A DNA stretch of 18,868 bases from Spirochaetales bacterium (GCA_017614625.1 JAGABK010000032.1:1-18868), one strand, 5' to 3'. Shown: positions 1 through 7,020, counted from the first letter of the stretch. Notes: generated by a model from the sequence alone, not told the origin. Translations and numbers: made by a program.

Positions 1-587
1 CCGATGGTCTCCATGAGGTTCTCCGTCTCGGCCGGGTTCATTCCTGCGGCAGGCTCGTCCAGAAGCAGGAGCTTCGGGTTGGTCGCAAGGGCCCTGATGA
101 TCTCGAGCCTCCTCTGCGAGCCGTACGGCAGGTTGCCGGCCTTCTCATCGGCCATGTCCTGCATGTTGAACACCTTCAACAGCTCCAGCGCCCTCTCCTT
201 TGCCGCCTTCTCCTCCTTCCAGTACCTCGGAAGGCGCAGCACAGCCTCGGCGATCGAATATTTCATGCGGTAGTTGAAACTGTTGGTGACGTTCTCCAGC
301 ACCTTCATGTTCCTGAACAGCCTGATGTTCTGGAATGTCCTTGCTATGCCCTCGTGGCACCTGGCCACGGTGCTCATGCCCGCAAGGTCCTTCTCGCAGA
401 GGGTCACCACGCCCGTCGTGGGCACGTAGACTCCCGTGAGCAGGTTGAAGACCGTGGTCTTTCCCGCTCCGTTCGGGCCGATGAGTCCCACAATCTCGTT
501 CTCGTTGACCTCTATGTTGAAATCGCTGACGGCTGCAAGTCCGCCGAAGACGATTCCCAGATGCTCGCATTTCAGTACGTTGCTCAT
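1..587 (-). CDS. livG: Branched-chain amino acid ABC transporter ATPase LivG (partial, 3' end outside window)
   Basis: Cytoplasmic ATPase that would power a branched-chain amino acid importer together with LivF, LivH, LivM and LivK. Translating the minus strand from the ATG at 585-587 gives 195 codons before the window ends. Visible motifs are Walker A GPNGAGKTT (about residues 37-45), the Q-loop FQN near 85, the Liv-type signature LPYGSQRRLEI (about 153-163) and Walker B LLLLDEPAAGMNP (about 172-184). The LPYG form of the signature and the AGMNP after Walker B are characteristic of LivG. The start overlaps the livM stop by four bases (ATGA), with an AGGAGG SD just upstream, so it is translationally coupled to livM. 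Roughly the last 60 residues lie off the left edge. livF, expected next, is not visible. Confidence 0.95.
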   Translation of the reverse strand, partial: MSNVLKCEHLGIVFGGLAAVSDFNIEVNENEIVGLIGPNGAGKTTVFNLLTGVYVPTTGVVTLCEKDLAGMSTVARCHEGIARTFQNIRLFRNMKVLENVTNSFNYRMKYSIAEAVLRLPRYWKEEKAAKERALELLKVFNMQDMADEKAGNLPYGSQRRLEIIRALATNPKLLLLDEPAAGMNPAETENLMETI

Positions 588-1684
588 CGTCCGGCCTCCT
601 TTCCGTCATCGGCAGGCCCGGCAGGAGAACCGCCGCCTTTCCTGCGGAACAGCCCCCTCATCCATGCTACGGCGGACTCGATGGACGAGCCAAGCGAGAA
701 GTCGTAGGTTCCCATGAGTCCCTTCGGGCGGAAGATCATCATCAGGACCAGCGCCAGCGAGTAGACCACCATGCGGTAGTCGCTGAAAGAGCGCAGCATC
801 TCGGGCAGGATCGTCAGCACCACGGCCGAGATGACCGATCCCAGCATGGAGCCCATGCCTCCCAGGACGACCATGACGAGGATCTCGATCGACTTCATGA
901 ACTTGAAGTTCGACGGATAGAGCGATCCGATGTACCCGGCGTACAGGCAGCCCGCCACACCGGCAAGCATTGCCGAGAACACGAAGGCCGTGGTCTTGTA
1001 GAACGTCGTGTTGATTCCCACCGACTCCGCGGCGATCTCGTTGTCGCGGATGGAGAGCACCGCCCTTCCGTGACGGCTCTTCATGAACACATGGATCAGA
1101 AACAGGCAGATGGCCGTGAACACGAATATCACGTTCAGGCTTGTGAACTTGGGAATCCTGGCAAGGCCCGAGGCCCCGTATGTGAACTTGAAGCCCAGCA
1201 CGGAGTCGATGTTCGTGATGACGACACGGATTATCTCTCCGAAACCGAGCGTTATGATCGCAAGATAGTCGCCCTTCAGACGCAGGGCGGGAATGCCGAT
1301 CAGCAGGCCGAAGACACCCGCCACCAGGGCGGAAATGATGACGGCGATGATCACGTAAGGAATCACTGCCGCATGGTTGCCTGCCCTCAGCAGCGTTGCC
1401 GCCGGAGTAGACTTCATGAAGATGGCCCCGGCGTATGCGCCCACGGCCATGAATCCCGCGTGGCCCAGCGGAAGCTGGCCCAGGTAGCCGCAGACGACGT
1501 TCAGGCTGGTGGCGAGGATGATGTTGATCCCGACAGTGATCAGGATGCCCCTGTAGTACTCGCCCTTGATTCCCGAGCCCGAGATGAACGCGGTCAGAAG
1601 CGCCCAGATGAGAACGGTGACCGCCGTGTTGATTATGTACCTGACCGGAGTCTTGAGCCGGAATCCCTTTGAAAGCTTGTCCAT
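584..1684 (-). CDS. livM: Branched-chain amino acid ABC transporter permease LivM
   Basis: Inner-membrane permease subunit, 366 residues. I chose the ATG at 1682-1684 (protein begins MDKLSKGFRL) because a GGAGGGG SD sits a few bases upstream. An earlier in-frame start would add about 35 residues read from livH DNA with no family resemblance. The first hydrophobic helix follows at about residues 15-35. The LivM hallmark LGQLPLGHAGFMAVGAYAGA lies near residues 68-87, and the conserved LKGDYLAIITLGFGEI region follows. Many hydrophobic segments are present, ending with FRPKGLMG and a Gly/Pro/Lys-rich cytoplasmic tail. It begins 11 bases after the livH stop and overlaps livG, so livHMG is one transcription unit. 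LivM pairs with LivH to form the channel. Confidence 0.95.
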   Translation of the reverse strand: MDKLSKGFRLKTPVRYIINTAVTVLIWALLTAFISGSGIKGEYYRGILITVGINIILATSLNVVCGYLGQLPLGHAGFMAVGAYAGAIFMKSTPAATLLRAGNHAAVIPYVIIAVIISALVAGVFGLLIGIPALRLKGDYLAIITLGFGEIIRVVITNIDSVLGFKFTYGASGLARIPKFTSLNVIFVFTAICLFLIHVFMKSRHGRAVLSIRDNEIAAESVGINTTFYKTTAFVFSAMLAGVAGCLYAGYIGSLYPSNFKFMKSIEILVMVVLGGMGSMLGSVISAVVLTILPEMLRSFSDYRMVVYSLALVLMMIFRPKGLMGTYDFSLGSSIESAVAWMRGLFRRKGGGSPAGPADDGKEAGR

Positions 1685-1695
1685 ACTCCCCTCCG

Positions 1696-2577
1696 TCAGA
1701 CCTTTTCCTGCAACTTCTTGCCCATGAATCCCGTGGGCTTGAACAGCAGGACGACAATCAGCACCAGGAACACCGCAGCGTCCTTCCACATGGAAAGACC
1801 CACCGCGGCGACCAGCGCCTCAAGTATTCCGATTGTGAAACCGCCGATCATGGCGCCTGGAATCGATCCGATTCCTCCCAGGACGGCGGCTACGAACGCC
1901 TTGATTCCGAGCATCGAACCCATGGTCGGGCTTGCCTGGGTGTAGGCGCACATGTAAAGCACCGATCCCACGCCCGCCAGGGCGCTGCCGATGGCGAACG
2001 TCATGCTTATGGTCCGGTTCAGGCTGATTCCCATCAGCTGCGCCGCGCCCATGTCCTCGGACACGGCCCTCATGGCCTTTCCCGCCTTGGTCTTGTTGAC
2101 CACGAAGGTCAGCAGCACCATCCTCGCCACCGAGACGACGATCGTCACGATCGCGGTATAGCTCACGTTGACGCGGCCCATCATGAAGCTGCCGGTGATC
2201 ATGGGGTCCATGCTCTTCTGACCTGCGCCGAACACGAGCTGCGCCCCGTTCTCAAGCAGGAACGACACGCCGATGGCGGTGATCAGAAGCGAAAGCCTGG
2301 GGGCGCTGCGCAGCGGCGTGTAGGCCACCTTCTCCACGAAGACGCCCAGGAGCGTGCTGGCGGCGATGTCCAGGACGACCGCCACCGCAGGCGGCAGGGC
2401 GAACGAGGCTATCGCATAGTACGTCATGTAGGCACCGACCATGATGATGTCGCCGTGGGCGAAGTTCAGCAGCTTTATGATGCCGTACACCATGCTGTAC
2501 CCCAGGGCGACAAGCGCATAGACGGACCCCGTCTGAAGTCCGTTGATGAGCTGGGCGATCAACAAAGAAAAAGACAT
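1696..2577 (-). CDS. livH: Branched-chain amino acid ABC transporter permease LivH
   Basis: Inner-membrane permease, 293 residues, partner of LivM. The N-terminus has the LivH motif GLQTGSVYALVALGYSMVYG followed by KLLNFAHGDIIMVGAY, which is diagnostic for the family. The C-terminus carries GGIGSIPGAMIGG and ends FKPTGFMGKKLQEKV. Length is normal for LivH. The ATG at 2575-2577 has a GAGGGAG SD about a dozen bases upstream, slightly far, and a GAGG that is too close. It lies 104 bases downstream of livK behind a stem-loop, which fits a single operon in which the receptor gene is expressed more strongly than the membrane subunits. Confidence 0.95.
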   Translation of the reverse strand: MSFSLLIAQLINGLQTGSVYALVALGYSMVYGIIKLLNFAHGDIIMVGAYMTYYAIASFALPPAVAVVLDIAASTLLGVFVEKVAYTPLRSAPRLSLLITAIGVSFLLENGAQLVFGAGQKSMDPMITGSFMMGRVNVSYTAIVTIVVSVARMVLLTFVVNKTKAGKAMRAVSEDMGAAQLMGISLNRTISMTFAIGSALAGVGSVLYMCAYTQASPTMGSMLGIKAFVAAVLGGIGSIPGAMIGGFTIGILEALVAAVGLSMWKDAAVFLVLIVVLLFKPTGFMGKKLQEKV

Positions 2578-2637
2578 GCCTCAAGAATCTCCCTCTAAGG
2601 GATTATACACCGGAACCGGCCATAATCCATAACCAAA

Positions 2638-2661
2638 CAGGCGCAAGTTTCCCTGCGCCTG
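2638..2661 (-). terminator. Stem-loop between livK and livH (attenuator or mRNA 3'-end stabiliser)
   Basis: A perfect 8-bp inverted repeat, CAGGCGCA and TGCGCCTG around an 8-base loop, begins about 20 bases past the livK stop. On the minus strand it is followed only by TTTGGTTATGG, a weak T-tract. That fits partial termination or protection of the livK transcript from 3' exonucleases better than full termination, since livHMG has no obvious separate promoter. Confidence 0.6.
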
Positions 2662-2681
2662 TGGATCATGATGAATAATTA

Positions 2682-3932
2682 TCAGAAGAATGCGTCGAAG
2701 ACCTCTGCGCCGCCGGCGATCTTGATGATTGCGACCGACTTGATGGGATCGTTGGTAGCGTTGAAGGTGTAGCTTCCGGTGATTCCCTCGAAGGCCTGCA
2801 GGTTCTTGATCGCATCGATGACGGCCTGCTTGTACTCGGCAGATCCTGCCTTGAGTCCCTTGGCCTCTGCGGCCTTCAGACCTTCGGTCATGACCAGTGC
2901 GGCATCCCAGGCAAGAGGAGCGAACATGTTGGGGACGTCCTCGTTGAACTTGGCCTTGTAGTCGGACTCGAACTTGGCGACCGACGGTGTTCCGGGTGCG
3001 TAACCGGACATGTAGATCGTTCCCTCGAGGTCTGCTGCGGAAGCGTAGTTCACGACAGAACCGAAACCGTCTCCTCCGATGATCTTGGCGTTGCATCCGG
3101 CAGCCCTGAGGGCCGTGATGGCACGTCCGGCCTCACCGTAGTAGATCGGCATGAGCACGACGTCCGGGTTGGCTGCGGCCACGTTGGTCATCTGAGCCTT
3201 GTAGTCGACATCGCCCGTTGCGAAGGCTTCCTTGGCCACGACCTTCAGGCCGCAAGCCTCGAGCTGGCTCTCGACGCCCTGCACTATTGCCTCGGAGTAG
3301 TCCGAGCCGTTCTCATAGAAGATCGCGATCGTCTTGGCACCGTAGACCTGTGCGGCGTACTGGGCCATCTTCTCACCCTGGAACGGATCCAGGAAGCATG
3401 TGCGGAAGACGTTCGTCTTGACCTCGGACTTGGGATCGTCCGGATCCATGACGGTGAGCTTCGGGTTGGTTGCCGAAGCGGAGATCTGCGGCATGTTGTC
3501 GTCGTATGTCACATCCGAAAGGGCGATCGATGCGCCGGAAAGGACGGATCCGATGATCGCCGTGGCGCCGTTGGCCTTGGCGAGGTTGTATGCGTTGATG
3601 GACTCTGTTCCGTCGGCCTTGTCATCGTACTCGAGGAGCTTGACCTGCTTGCCGTTTATTCCGCCGGCTGCGTTGAGCTGCTCGAAGAACATGGCTACCG
3701 AGTTGCGGACGGGAACTCCGTACATGGCGTAGTCACCGGTCGTGTTTCCGATGAACGCTATTGTGATGACCTCGGCCTCTTTGGTCTGGGTCGTTGTCGT
3801 CGCTGATGCGGCGGGAGCCGATGTCGAAGCTGCAGGAGCCGCGGCCGTGGTTGTTGCCGCCTTCTTGCTGCAGGAGACACCGAACATGAAAACCATTGCG
3901 ATAGCAAGGATCAACAGTAAAGCTTTCTTCAT
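2682..3932 (-). CDS. livK: Branched-chain amino acid ABC transporter substrate-binding lipoprotein LivK
   Basis: Receptor that would capture Leu/Ile/Val (possibly other amino acids) outside the inner membrane and deliver them to LivHM. It has 416 residues. The N-terminus MKKALLLILAIAMVFMFGVSC is a lipoprotein signal peptide with lipobox GVS-C and predicted lipidated Cys21. A low-complexity Ala/Thr/Ser linker follows (about residues 24-50), then a type I periplasmic-binding fold beginning IAFIGNTTGDYAMYG, with NAAGGINGKQVKLL, YDDKADG and VFRTCFLDPFQG typical of Leu/Ile/Val-binding proteins. A purine-rich GGGGGA weak SD precedes the ATG. It is the first gene of the liv operon, divergent from metN, with a sigma70-type promoter at 3981-4009. 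Ligand specificity cannot be fixed from sequence alone. Confidence 0.93.
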   Translation of the reverse strand: MKKALLLILAIAMVFMFGVSCSKKAATTTAAAPAASTSAPAASATTTTQTKEAEVITIAFIGNTTGDYAMYGVPVRNSVAMFFEQLNAAGGINGKQVKLLEYDDKADGTESINAYNLAKANGATAIIGSVLSGASIALSDVTYDDNMPQISASATNPKLTVMDPDDPKSEVKTNVFRTCFLDPFQGEKMAQYAAQVYGAKTIAIFYENGSDYSEAIVQGVESQLEACGLKVVAKEAFATGDVDYKAQMTNVAAANPDVVLMPIYYGEAGRAITALRAAGCNAKIIGGDGFGSVVNYASAADLEGTIYMSGYAPGTPSVAKFESDYKAKFNEDVPNMFAPLAWDAALVMTEGLKAAEAKGLKAGSAEYKQAVIDAIKNLQAFEGITGSYTFNATNDPIKSVAIIKIAGGAEVFDAFF

Positions 3933-3980
3933 ATTTTCCCCCTGTAAAAGAATGCTTTCAAAAATGAAACTTTTTGAATA

Positions 3981-4009
3981 ATAATATATCCGTCCGTATT
4001 TTTATGCAA
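3981..4009 (-). promoter_or_regulatory. Sigma70-type promoter for livKHMG
   Basis: On the minus strand TTGCAT (4004-4009) and TATTAT (3981-3986) are separated by exactly 17 bases. Transcription would start near 3974, giving a leader of about 42 bases before livK. The surrounding DNA is AT-rich. Prediction only. Confidence 0.65.
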
Positions 4010-4042
4010 TCTTTTTCGATAAAAACGTAGGCTCCATGCATC

Positions 4043-4069
4043 CCGGCCGCATTCCGGAACCGCAGCCGG
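4043..4069. promoter_or_regulatory. GC-rich nested inverted repeat between the livK and metN promoters (possible operator)
   Basis: The arms CCGGCCGC (4043-4050) and GCAGCCGG (4062-4069) are complementary at 7 of 8 positions. They flank a perfect 8-base palindrome TTCCGGAA (4052-4059). This GC island lies in an AT-rich divergent promoter region, five bases upstream of the metN -35 element, a usual place for a regulator to bind. No known consensus was recognised. Confidence 0.35.
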
Positions 4070-4073
4070 CATC

Positions 4074-4103
4074 TTGTTAACCTGCGTGCAAAACTGTTAT
4101 CAT
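4074..4103 (+). promoter_or_regulatory. Extended -10 promoter for metNI, start point at the start codon
   Basis: TTGTTA (4074-4079), an 18-base spacer, then TATCAT (4098-4103), with TG at 4095-4096 making an extended -10 (TGnTATCAT, 5 of 6 in the hexamer). Normal spacing of about 7 bases from the -10 places the transcription start at 4110, the A of the metN ATG. There is no SD between. Together these predict a leaderless metN mRNA. Confidence 0.6.
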
Positions 4104-4109
4104 CTGCTC

Positions 4110-5126
4110 ATGCAGATCGAATTGAAGAACCTGGTGCGCACCTACGAGACCGTCCATGCGGTCCAGGATGTCAGCCTGTCCATACCGTCAAACCGCATAT
4201 TCGGCATCATCGGCCTCTCCGGTGCCGGAAAAAGCACCCTCGTCAGGCTTGTCAGCCTGCTCGAGAAACCCGACAGCGGCGAAGTGTTTTACGACGGACA
4301 GCGCGTGGACGACCTCCCGGAAAAGGAGATAATCAACCGCCGCCGCCACATCGGCATGATATTCCAGAACTTCAACCTTTTCTCCTCGCGCACCGCCGGG
4401 CGCAACATCGCCTACCCCATGGAGATCTGCCGCTACCCAAAGGAGAAGATCAAGGCCCGCGTGGCCGAACTGCTCGAGCTCGTAGGCCTGGCCGACAGGG
4501 CCGACGCCCCCATCTCCACCCTCTCGGGCGGACAGAAGCAGAGGATAGCAATAGCACGCGCCCTGGCATGCGAGCCGGACATCCTGTTCTGCGACGAGGC
4601 CACAAGCGCCCTGGATCCCAAGACCACCCAGCAGATCCTGGCCCTGATCAAGGACATCCAGAAGAAGATGAACCTCACCGTCGTCATGATCACCCACCAG
4701 ATGGAGGTCGTGCGCGACGCCTGCGACTACGTGGCCGTCCTCTCGGAGGGCCGTGTCGTCGAACAGGGCACCGTCAAGGACATCTTCGCCAATCCGAAGA
4801 CAAACGTGACGCGCGAGTTCATGTCCCACCTGACCACCAACACCCAGTCCGTCAGGGAAGACGGCGTGGTCATCTGGTCCGATGTCCCCGCGCACTACAC
4901 CCTGCGCTTCCTCAACGACCGCGTAGAGACCCCCGTCATCTCGGACATCATCCGCGAGTTCGACGTGGTCTTCAACATCAGCGGCGCAGGAATCCAGAAG
5001 GTCGGAGACACCAAGATGGGCACCATGGTCTGCGACATCACAGGCTCGCCCGAAGCCGTCAACGCAGCCCTTGACGCAATCCGCGAGCGCGGCGTGACCG
5101 TCGAATACGAGGAGGTTGAGAAATGA
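4110..5126 (+). CDS. metN: Methionine ABC transporter ATP-binding protein MetN
   Basis: ATPase of the MetNIQ methionine importer, 338 residues. It shows Walker A GLSGAGKST (35-43), Q-loop Gln86, signature LSGGQ (138-142), Walker B ILFCDEATSALD (158-169) and switch His196. A C-terminal NIL/ACT-like domain (about 262-338) is known in MetN to bind methionine and inhibit transport when the cell is replete. I chose the ATG at 4110 because MQIELKN matches the usual MetN N-terminus. A TTG 36 bases upstream would add an unrelated stretch. No SD precedes 4110, unlike almost every other gene here, and a promoter sits immediately upstream, so leaderless translation is likely. The metN stop overlaps the metI start (ATGA). 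No SAM riboswitch can precede a leaderless start. Confidence 0.96.
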   Translation: MQIELKNLVRTYETVHAVQDVSLSIPSNRIFGIIGLSGAGKSTLVRLVSLLEKPDSGEVFYDGQRVDDLPEKEIINRRRHIGMIFQNFNLFSSRTAGRNIAYPMEICRYPKEKIKARVAELLELVGLADRADAPISTLSGGQKQRIAIARALACEPDILFCDEATSALDPKTTQQILALIKDIQKKMNLTVVMITHQMEVVRDACDYVAVLSEGRVVEQGTVKDIFANPKTNVTREFMSHLTTNTQSVREDGVVIWSDVPAHYTLRFLNDRVETPVISDIIREFDVVFNISGAGIQKVGDTKMGTMVCDITGSPEAVNAALDAIRERGVTVEYEEVEK

Positions 5127-5788
5127 CAGCGGCGATGTGGAACCTCATCTGGCAGAGCACCCTGCAGACCCTCAGCATGGTCTTCTTCTCCACCGTATTC
5201 TCCGTGATCCTGGGCCTCCCGCTCGGAATCCTGCTGTGCATCACCAGCCCCATGACGCAGGGCGGCCTCAAACCCATGCCGGCTCTGAACGTGGTCCTCG
5301 GCAAGATAGTCAATGTGCTGCGCTCATTCCCCTTCATCATCCTGATCATCATCCTGTTCCCCCTCTCGAGGGTCATCATGGGAACCGCGATCGGAACCAA
5401 GGCCGCCATCGTGCCCCTTTCGATCGCCGCAGCCCCCTTCGTCGCCAGGATCGTCGAGACCTCCCTCAAGGAAGTCGACCCCGGCGTCATCCAGGCCGCA
5501 CGTGTCATGGGCTCCACCAATTCCCAGATAGTCTTCAAGGTCCTCCTCCCCGAGGCCCTTCCCTCCCTCGTGTCCGGACTGACATTGACGATCATCAACC
5601 TCATCGGCTACAGCGCCATGGCCGGAGCCATCGGAGGCGGTGGACTTGGAGACCTCGCCATCCGCTACGGCTTCCAGCGCTTCAGGCCCGATGTCATGGC
5701 GATCGCCGTCGTCGTCATCCTCGTCCTGGTCGAGCTCATCCAGTTCACCGGCAACAGAATCAGTTCAAGGATGATGTCCCGCAGATAG
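5123..5788 (+). CDS. metI: Methionine ABC transporter permease MetI
   Basis: Inner-membrane permease of the MetNIQ importer, 221 residues, normal for the family. The protein begins MTAAMWNLIWQSTLQTLSMV. It has about five hydrophobic helices and the coupling segment ETSLKEVDPGVIQAARVMGS (about residues 112-131), the EAA-type loop that contacts MetN. The conserved IGYSAMAGAIGGGGLGDLA follows. The start overlaps the metN stop by four bases and is preceded by a GAGGAGG SD inside the metN 3' end, so translation is coupled. The next gene, metQ, is 231 bases away with its own promoter and leader candidate. Confidence 0.96.
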   Translation: MTAAMWNLIWQSTLQTLSMVFFSTVFSVILGLPLGILLCITSPMTQGGLKPMPALNVVLGKIVNVLRSFPFIILIIILFPLSRVIMGTAIGTKAAIVPLSIAAAPFVARIVETSLKEVDPGVIQAARVMGSTNSQIVFKVLLPEALPSLVSGLTLTIINLIGYSAMAGAIGGGGLGDLAIRYGFQRFRPDVMAIAVVVILVLVELIQFTGNRISSRMMSRR

Positions 5789-5804
5789 TTTTTCCACAAA
5801 ACTG

Positions 5805-5833
5805 TTGCAAATTCCCGTGTTTCTCTGTACAGT
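5805..5833 (+). promoter_or_regulatory. Promoter upstream of the metQ leader region
   Basis: TTGCAA (5805-5810), 17-base spacer, TACAGT (5828-5833), each 4 of 6 to consensus. Predicted start near 5840 gives an unusually long leader of about 180 bases before metQ, containing the 21-codon ORF. Its presence suggests metQ can be transcribed separately from metNI. Confidence 0.5.
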
Positions 5834-5862
5834 AAAGCCATCCTGATATTGAGGAGGTTCAT

Positions 5863-5928
5863 ATGACAGCATTTTCCACCACACGCATCATGAAGGCCTT
5901 CTCGATGTGCATGCCCTGGCGGGCATAA
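5863..5928 (+). CDS. Met-rich 21-residue leader peptide upstream of metQ
   Basis: A short ORF with a consensus GAGGAGG SD (5851-5857) spaced five bases from its ATG, better than many of the full-length genes here. The peptide starts MTAFSTTRI and ends MKAFSMCMPWRA. It holds four Met in 21 residues plus one Cys, with Met10, Met15 and Met17 clustered (Met-Cys-Met) just before the stop. It lies between metI and metQ in the metQ direction, 91 bases before the metQ ATG. I do not recognise the peptide. Position and composition suggest a sensing leader in which ribosome progress over Met codons controls metQ, by analogy with trp/his/cys leader peptides. That role is inferred. It could instead be a small functional peptide or chance. 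Confidence 0.6.
   Translation: MTAFSTTRIMKAFSMCMPWRA
5911..5926 (+). promoter_or_regulatory. Hairpin overlapping the end of the metQ leader ORF
   Basis: ATGCCC (5911-5916), loop TGGC, GGGCAT (5921-5926) form a perfect 6-bp stem. It covers the Met17 codon through the first base of the stop codon, so a ribosome reaching the end of the ORF would melt it. There is no T-run after it, so it is not a terminator by itself. A 10-base palindrome GAAGGCCTTC lies at 5892-5901, just upstream. The following AT-rich stretch up to the metQ SD shows no other strong structure. Confidence 0.4.
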
Positions 5929-6019
5929 GTACTTTCCTTCAAATCCGTTATTATTTTGCAACCGTTTTCCCCGCAAAGGGATATCATCATAATCAAATTA
6001 CATTTTCAGGAGATATGAC

Positions 6020-6820
6020 ATGAAGAAACTTATTGTAATCGCACTGGTGTTGTTCGCTGCGTTCGCAGTATCCGCACAGGCCGCAACAGAGGCCGCGTCC
6101 AACAAGATCGTCGTCGGCGCCACGCCCGAGCCCCACGCCGTCATGCTCGACCTCATCAAGGAAGACCTCGCCGCACAAGGCTACACCCTCGAAGTCAAGG
6201 TCTTCAACGACTACGTGACCCCGAACGAAGCTGTCGAAAGCGGCGACATCGACGCCAACTTCTTCCAGCACATCCCGTACCTCGAGTCGTTCAACCGCGA
6301 CAAGGGCTTCCACCTCGTCAACGCCGGCGGAATCCACATCGAGCCCCTCGCACTCTACTCCAAGAAGTACAAGGCCCTCGCCGACATCCCCGAGGGAGCC
6401 AAGATTGCCATCCCGAACGATCCCTCCAACGAAGGAAGGGCCCTGCTCCTCCTGGCCAGCGCAGGCCTGATCACCCTCAACGACCCGAACAACCTCGAGG
6501 CCACTCCGCTTGACATCAAGGACAACCCGAAGAAGCTCACCTTCGCCGAGGTCGAGGCAGCCACCCTCCCCAGAGTACTTGACGATGTCGATGCCGCAGT
6601 CATCAACGGCAACTACGCCATCCCGGCCGGCTTCTCCGCAAACCGTGACGGTCTTGTTGTCGAAGGCGCCCAGAGCCCGTACGTCAACGTCATCGCAGTC
6701 AAGTCCGGCAACGAGAAGAGCCCCGCAATCCAGGCCCTCGTCAAGGCCCTGCAGAGCGACAAGGTCAAGAAGTGGGTCGCCGAGACCTACAAGAACGGCG
6801 AAGTCGTCGTGGTGTTCTGA
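6020..6820 (+). CDS. metQ: Methionine-binding protein MetQ (NlpA family), non-lipidated
   Basis: Receptor of the MetNIQ importer, 266 residues. The N-terminus MKKLIVIALVLFAAFAVSAQA is a signal peptide with an AQA signal-peptidase I site and no lipobox Cys. Many MetQ proteins are lipoproteins, so this one should be free in the periplasm. The NlpA fold is clear: VGATPEPHAVMLDLIKEDL, NEAVESGDIDANFFQHIPYL, IAIPNDPSNEGRALLLL and VINGNYA, which contribute to the Met-binding cleft in the family. The whole protein has no Cys and only one Met after the signal peptide (Met42). A GGAGAT SD lies about eight bases before the ATG. metQ follows metNI and a 21-codon Met-rich leader ORF and ends at a strong terminator. 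Confidence 0.95.
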   Translation: MKKLIVIALVLFAAFAVSAQAATEAASNKIVVGATPEPHAVMLDLIKEDLAAQGYTLEVKVFNDYVTPNEAVESGDIDANFFQHIPYLESFNRDKGFHLVNAGGIHIEPLALYSKKYKALADIPEGAKIAIPNDPSNEGRALLLLASAGLITLNDPNNLEATPLDIKDNPKKLTFAEVEAATLPRVLDDVDAAVINGNYAIPAGFSANRDGLVVEGAQSPYVNVIAVKSGNEKSPAIQALVKALQSDKVKKWVAETYKNGEVVVVF

Positions 6821-6837
6821 TAAAAACACACAAGACA

Positions 6838-6866
6838 ATGCCCCTCACCGCGAGGGGCATTTTTTT
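6838..6866 (+). terminator. Rho-independent terminator of metQ
   Basis: A 9-bp perfect stem, ATGCCCCTC and GAGGGGCAT, with loop ACCGC is followed by a seven-T tract. It begins 17 bases after the metQ stop. A second weaker hairpin, GCCATT-CTGCC-AATGGC, follows at 6867-6883. Confidence 0.93.
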
Positions 6867-6923
6867 GCCATTCTGCCAATGGCCGATTTCCCTATATTCG
6901 CTTTTTTTCTGCCTTATCCGAAA

Positions 6924-6945
6924 AAAGTACATAAACAGGTACTTT
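6924..6945. repeat. Inverted repeat upstream of the nuclease-like gene
   Basis: AAAGTAC and GTACTTT (7-bp perfect arms, 8-base loop) lie in the AT-rich gap between the metQ terminator and the gene at 7021. It could be an operator or part of the promoter region of that gene. I found no convincing -35/-10 pair there. The rest of 6867-7008 holds nothing else I can name. Confidence 0.35.
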
Positions 6946-7020
6946 ATCTCTGAAAACTTCAATAAAAAGTGCATACCGCCATCACAATCCGCATGTTAGA
7001 CTTCCAACAGGAGGTGGACC

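Noticed and set aside
1669..2598. A 309-codon plus-strand frame opposite livH
   Set aside because: His/Arg/Gln-rich shadow of livH, with no SD or recognisable domain.
4074..4109. Upstream TTG start for metN adding 12 residues
   Set aside because: The extra residues do not resemble MetN N-termini, there is no SD, and these bases carry the -35 and -10 elements.
3933..4109. SAM riboswitch, T-box or similar leader upstream of metN
   Set aside because: The promoter appears to lie immediately before the ATG, and the upstream bases show only promoter elements and a short palindrome, with no terminator/antiterminator layout.
5789..5863. Terminator of metNI before the metQ leader
   Set aside because: The TTTTT after the metI stop has no stem before it. 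Read-through into metQ remains possible.
5892..5901. GAAGGCCTTC palindrome inside the metQ leader ORF as a separate regulator site
   Set aside because: A perfect palindrome cannot fold back without a loop, and it falls within ordinary codons (Met-Lys-Ala-Phe). Kept only as a note in the leader entry.
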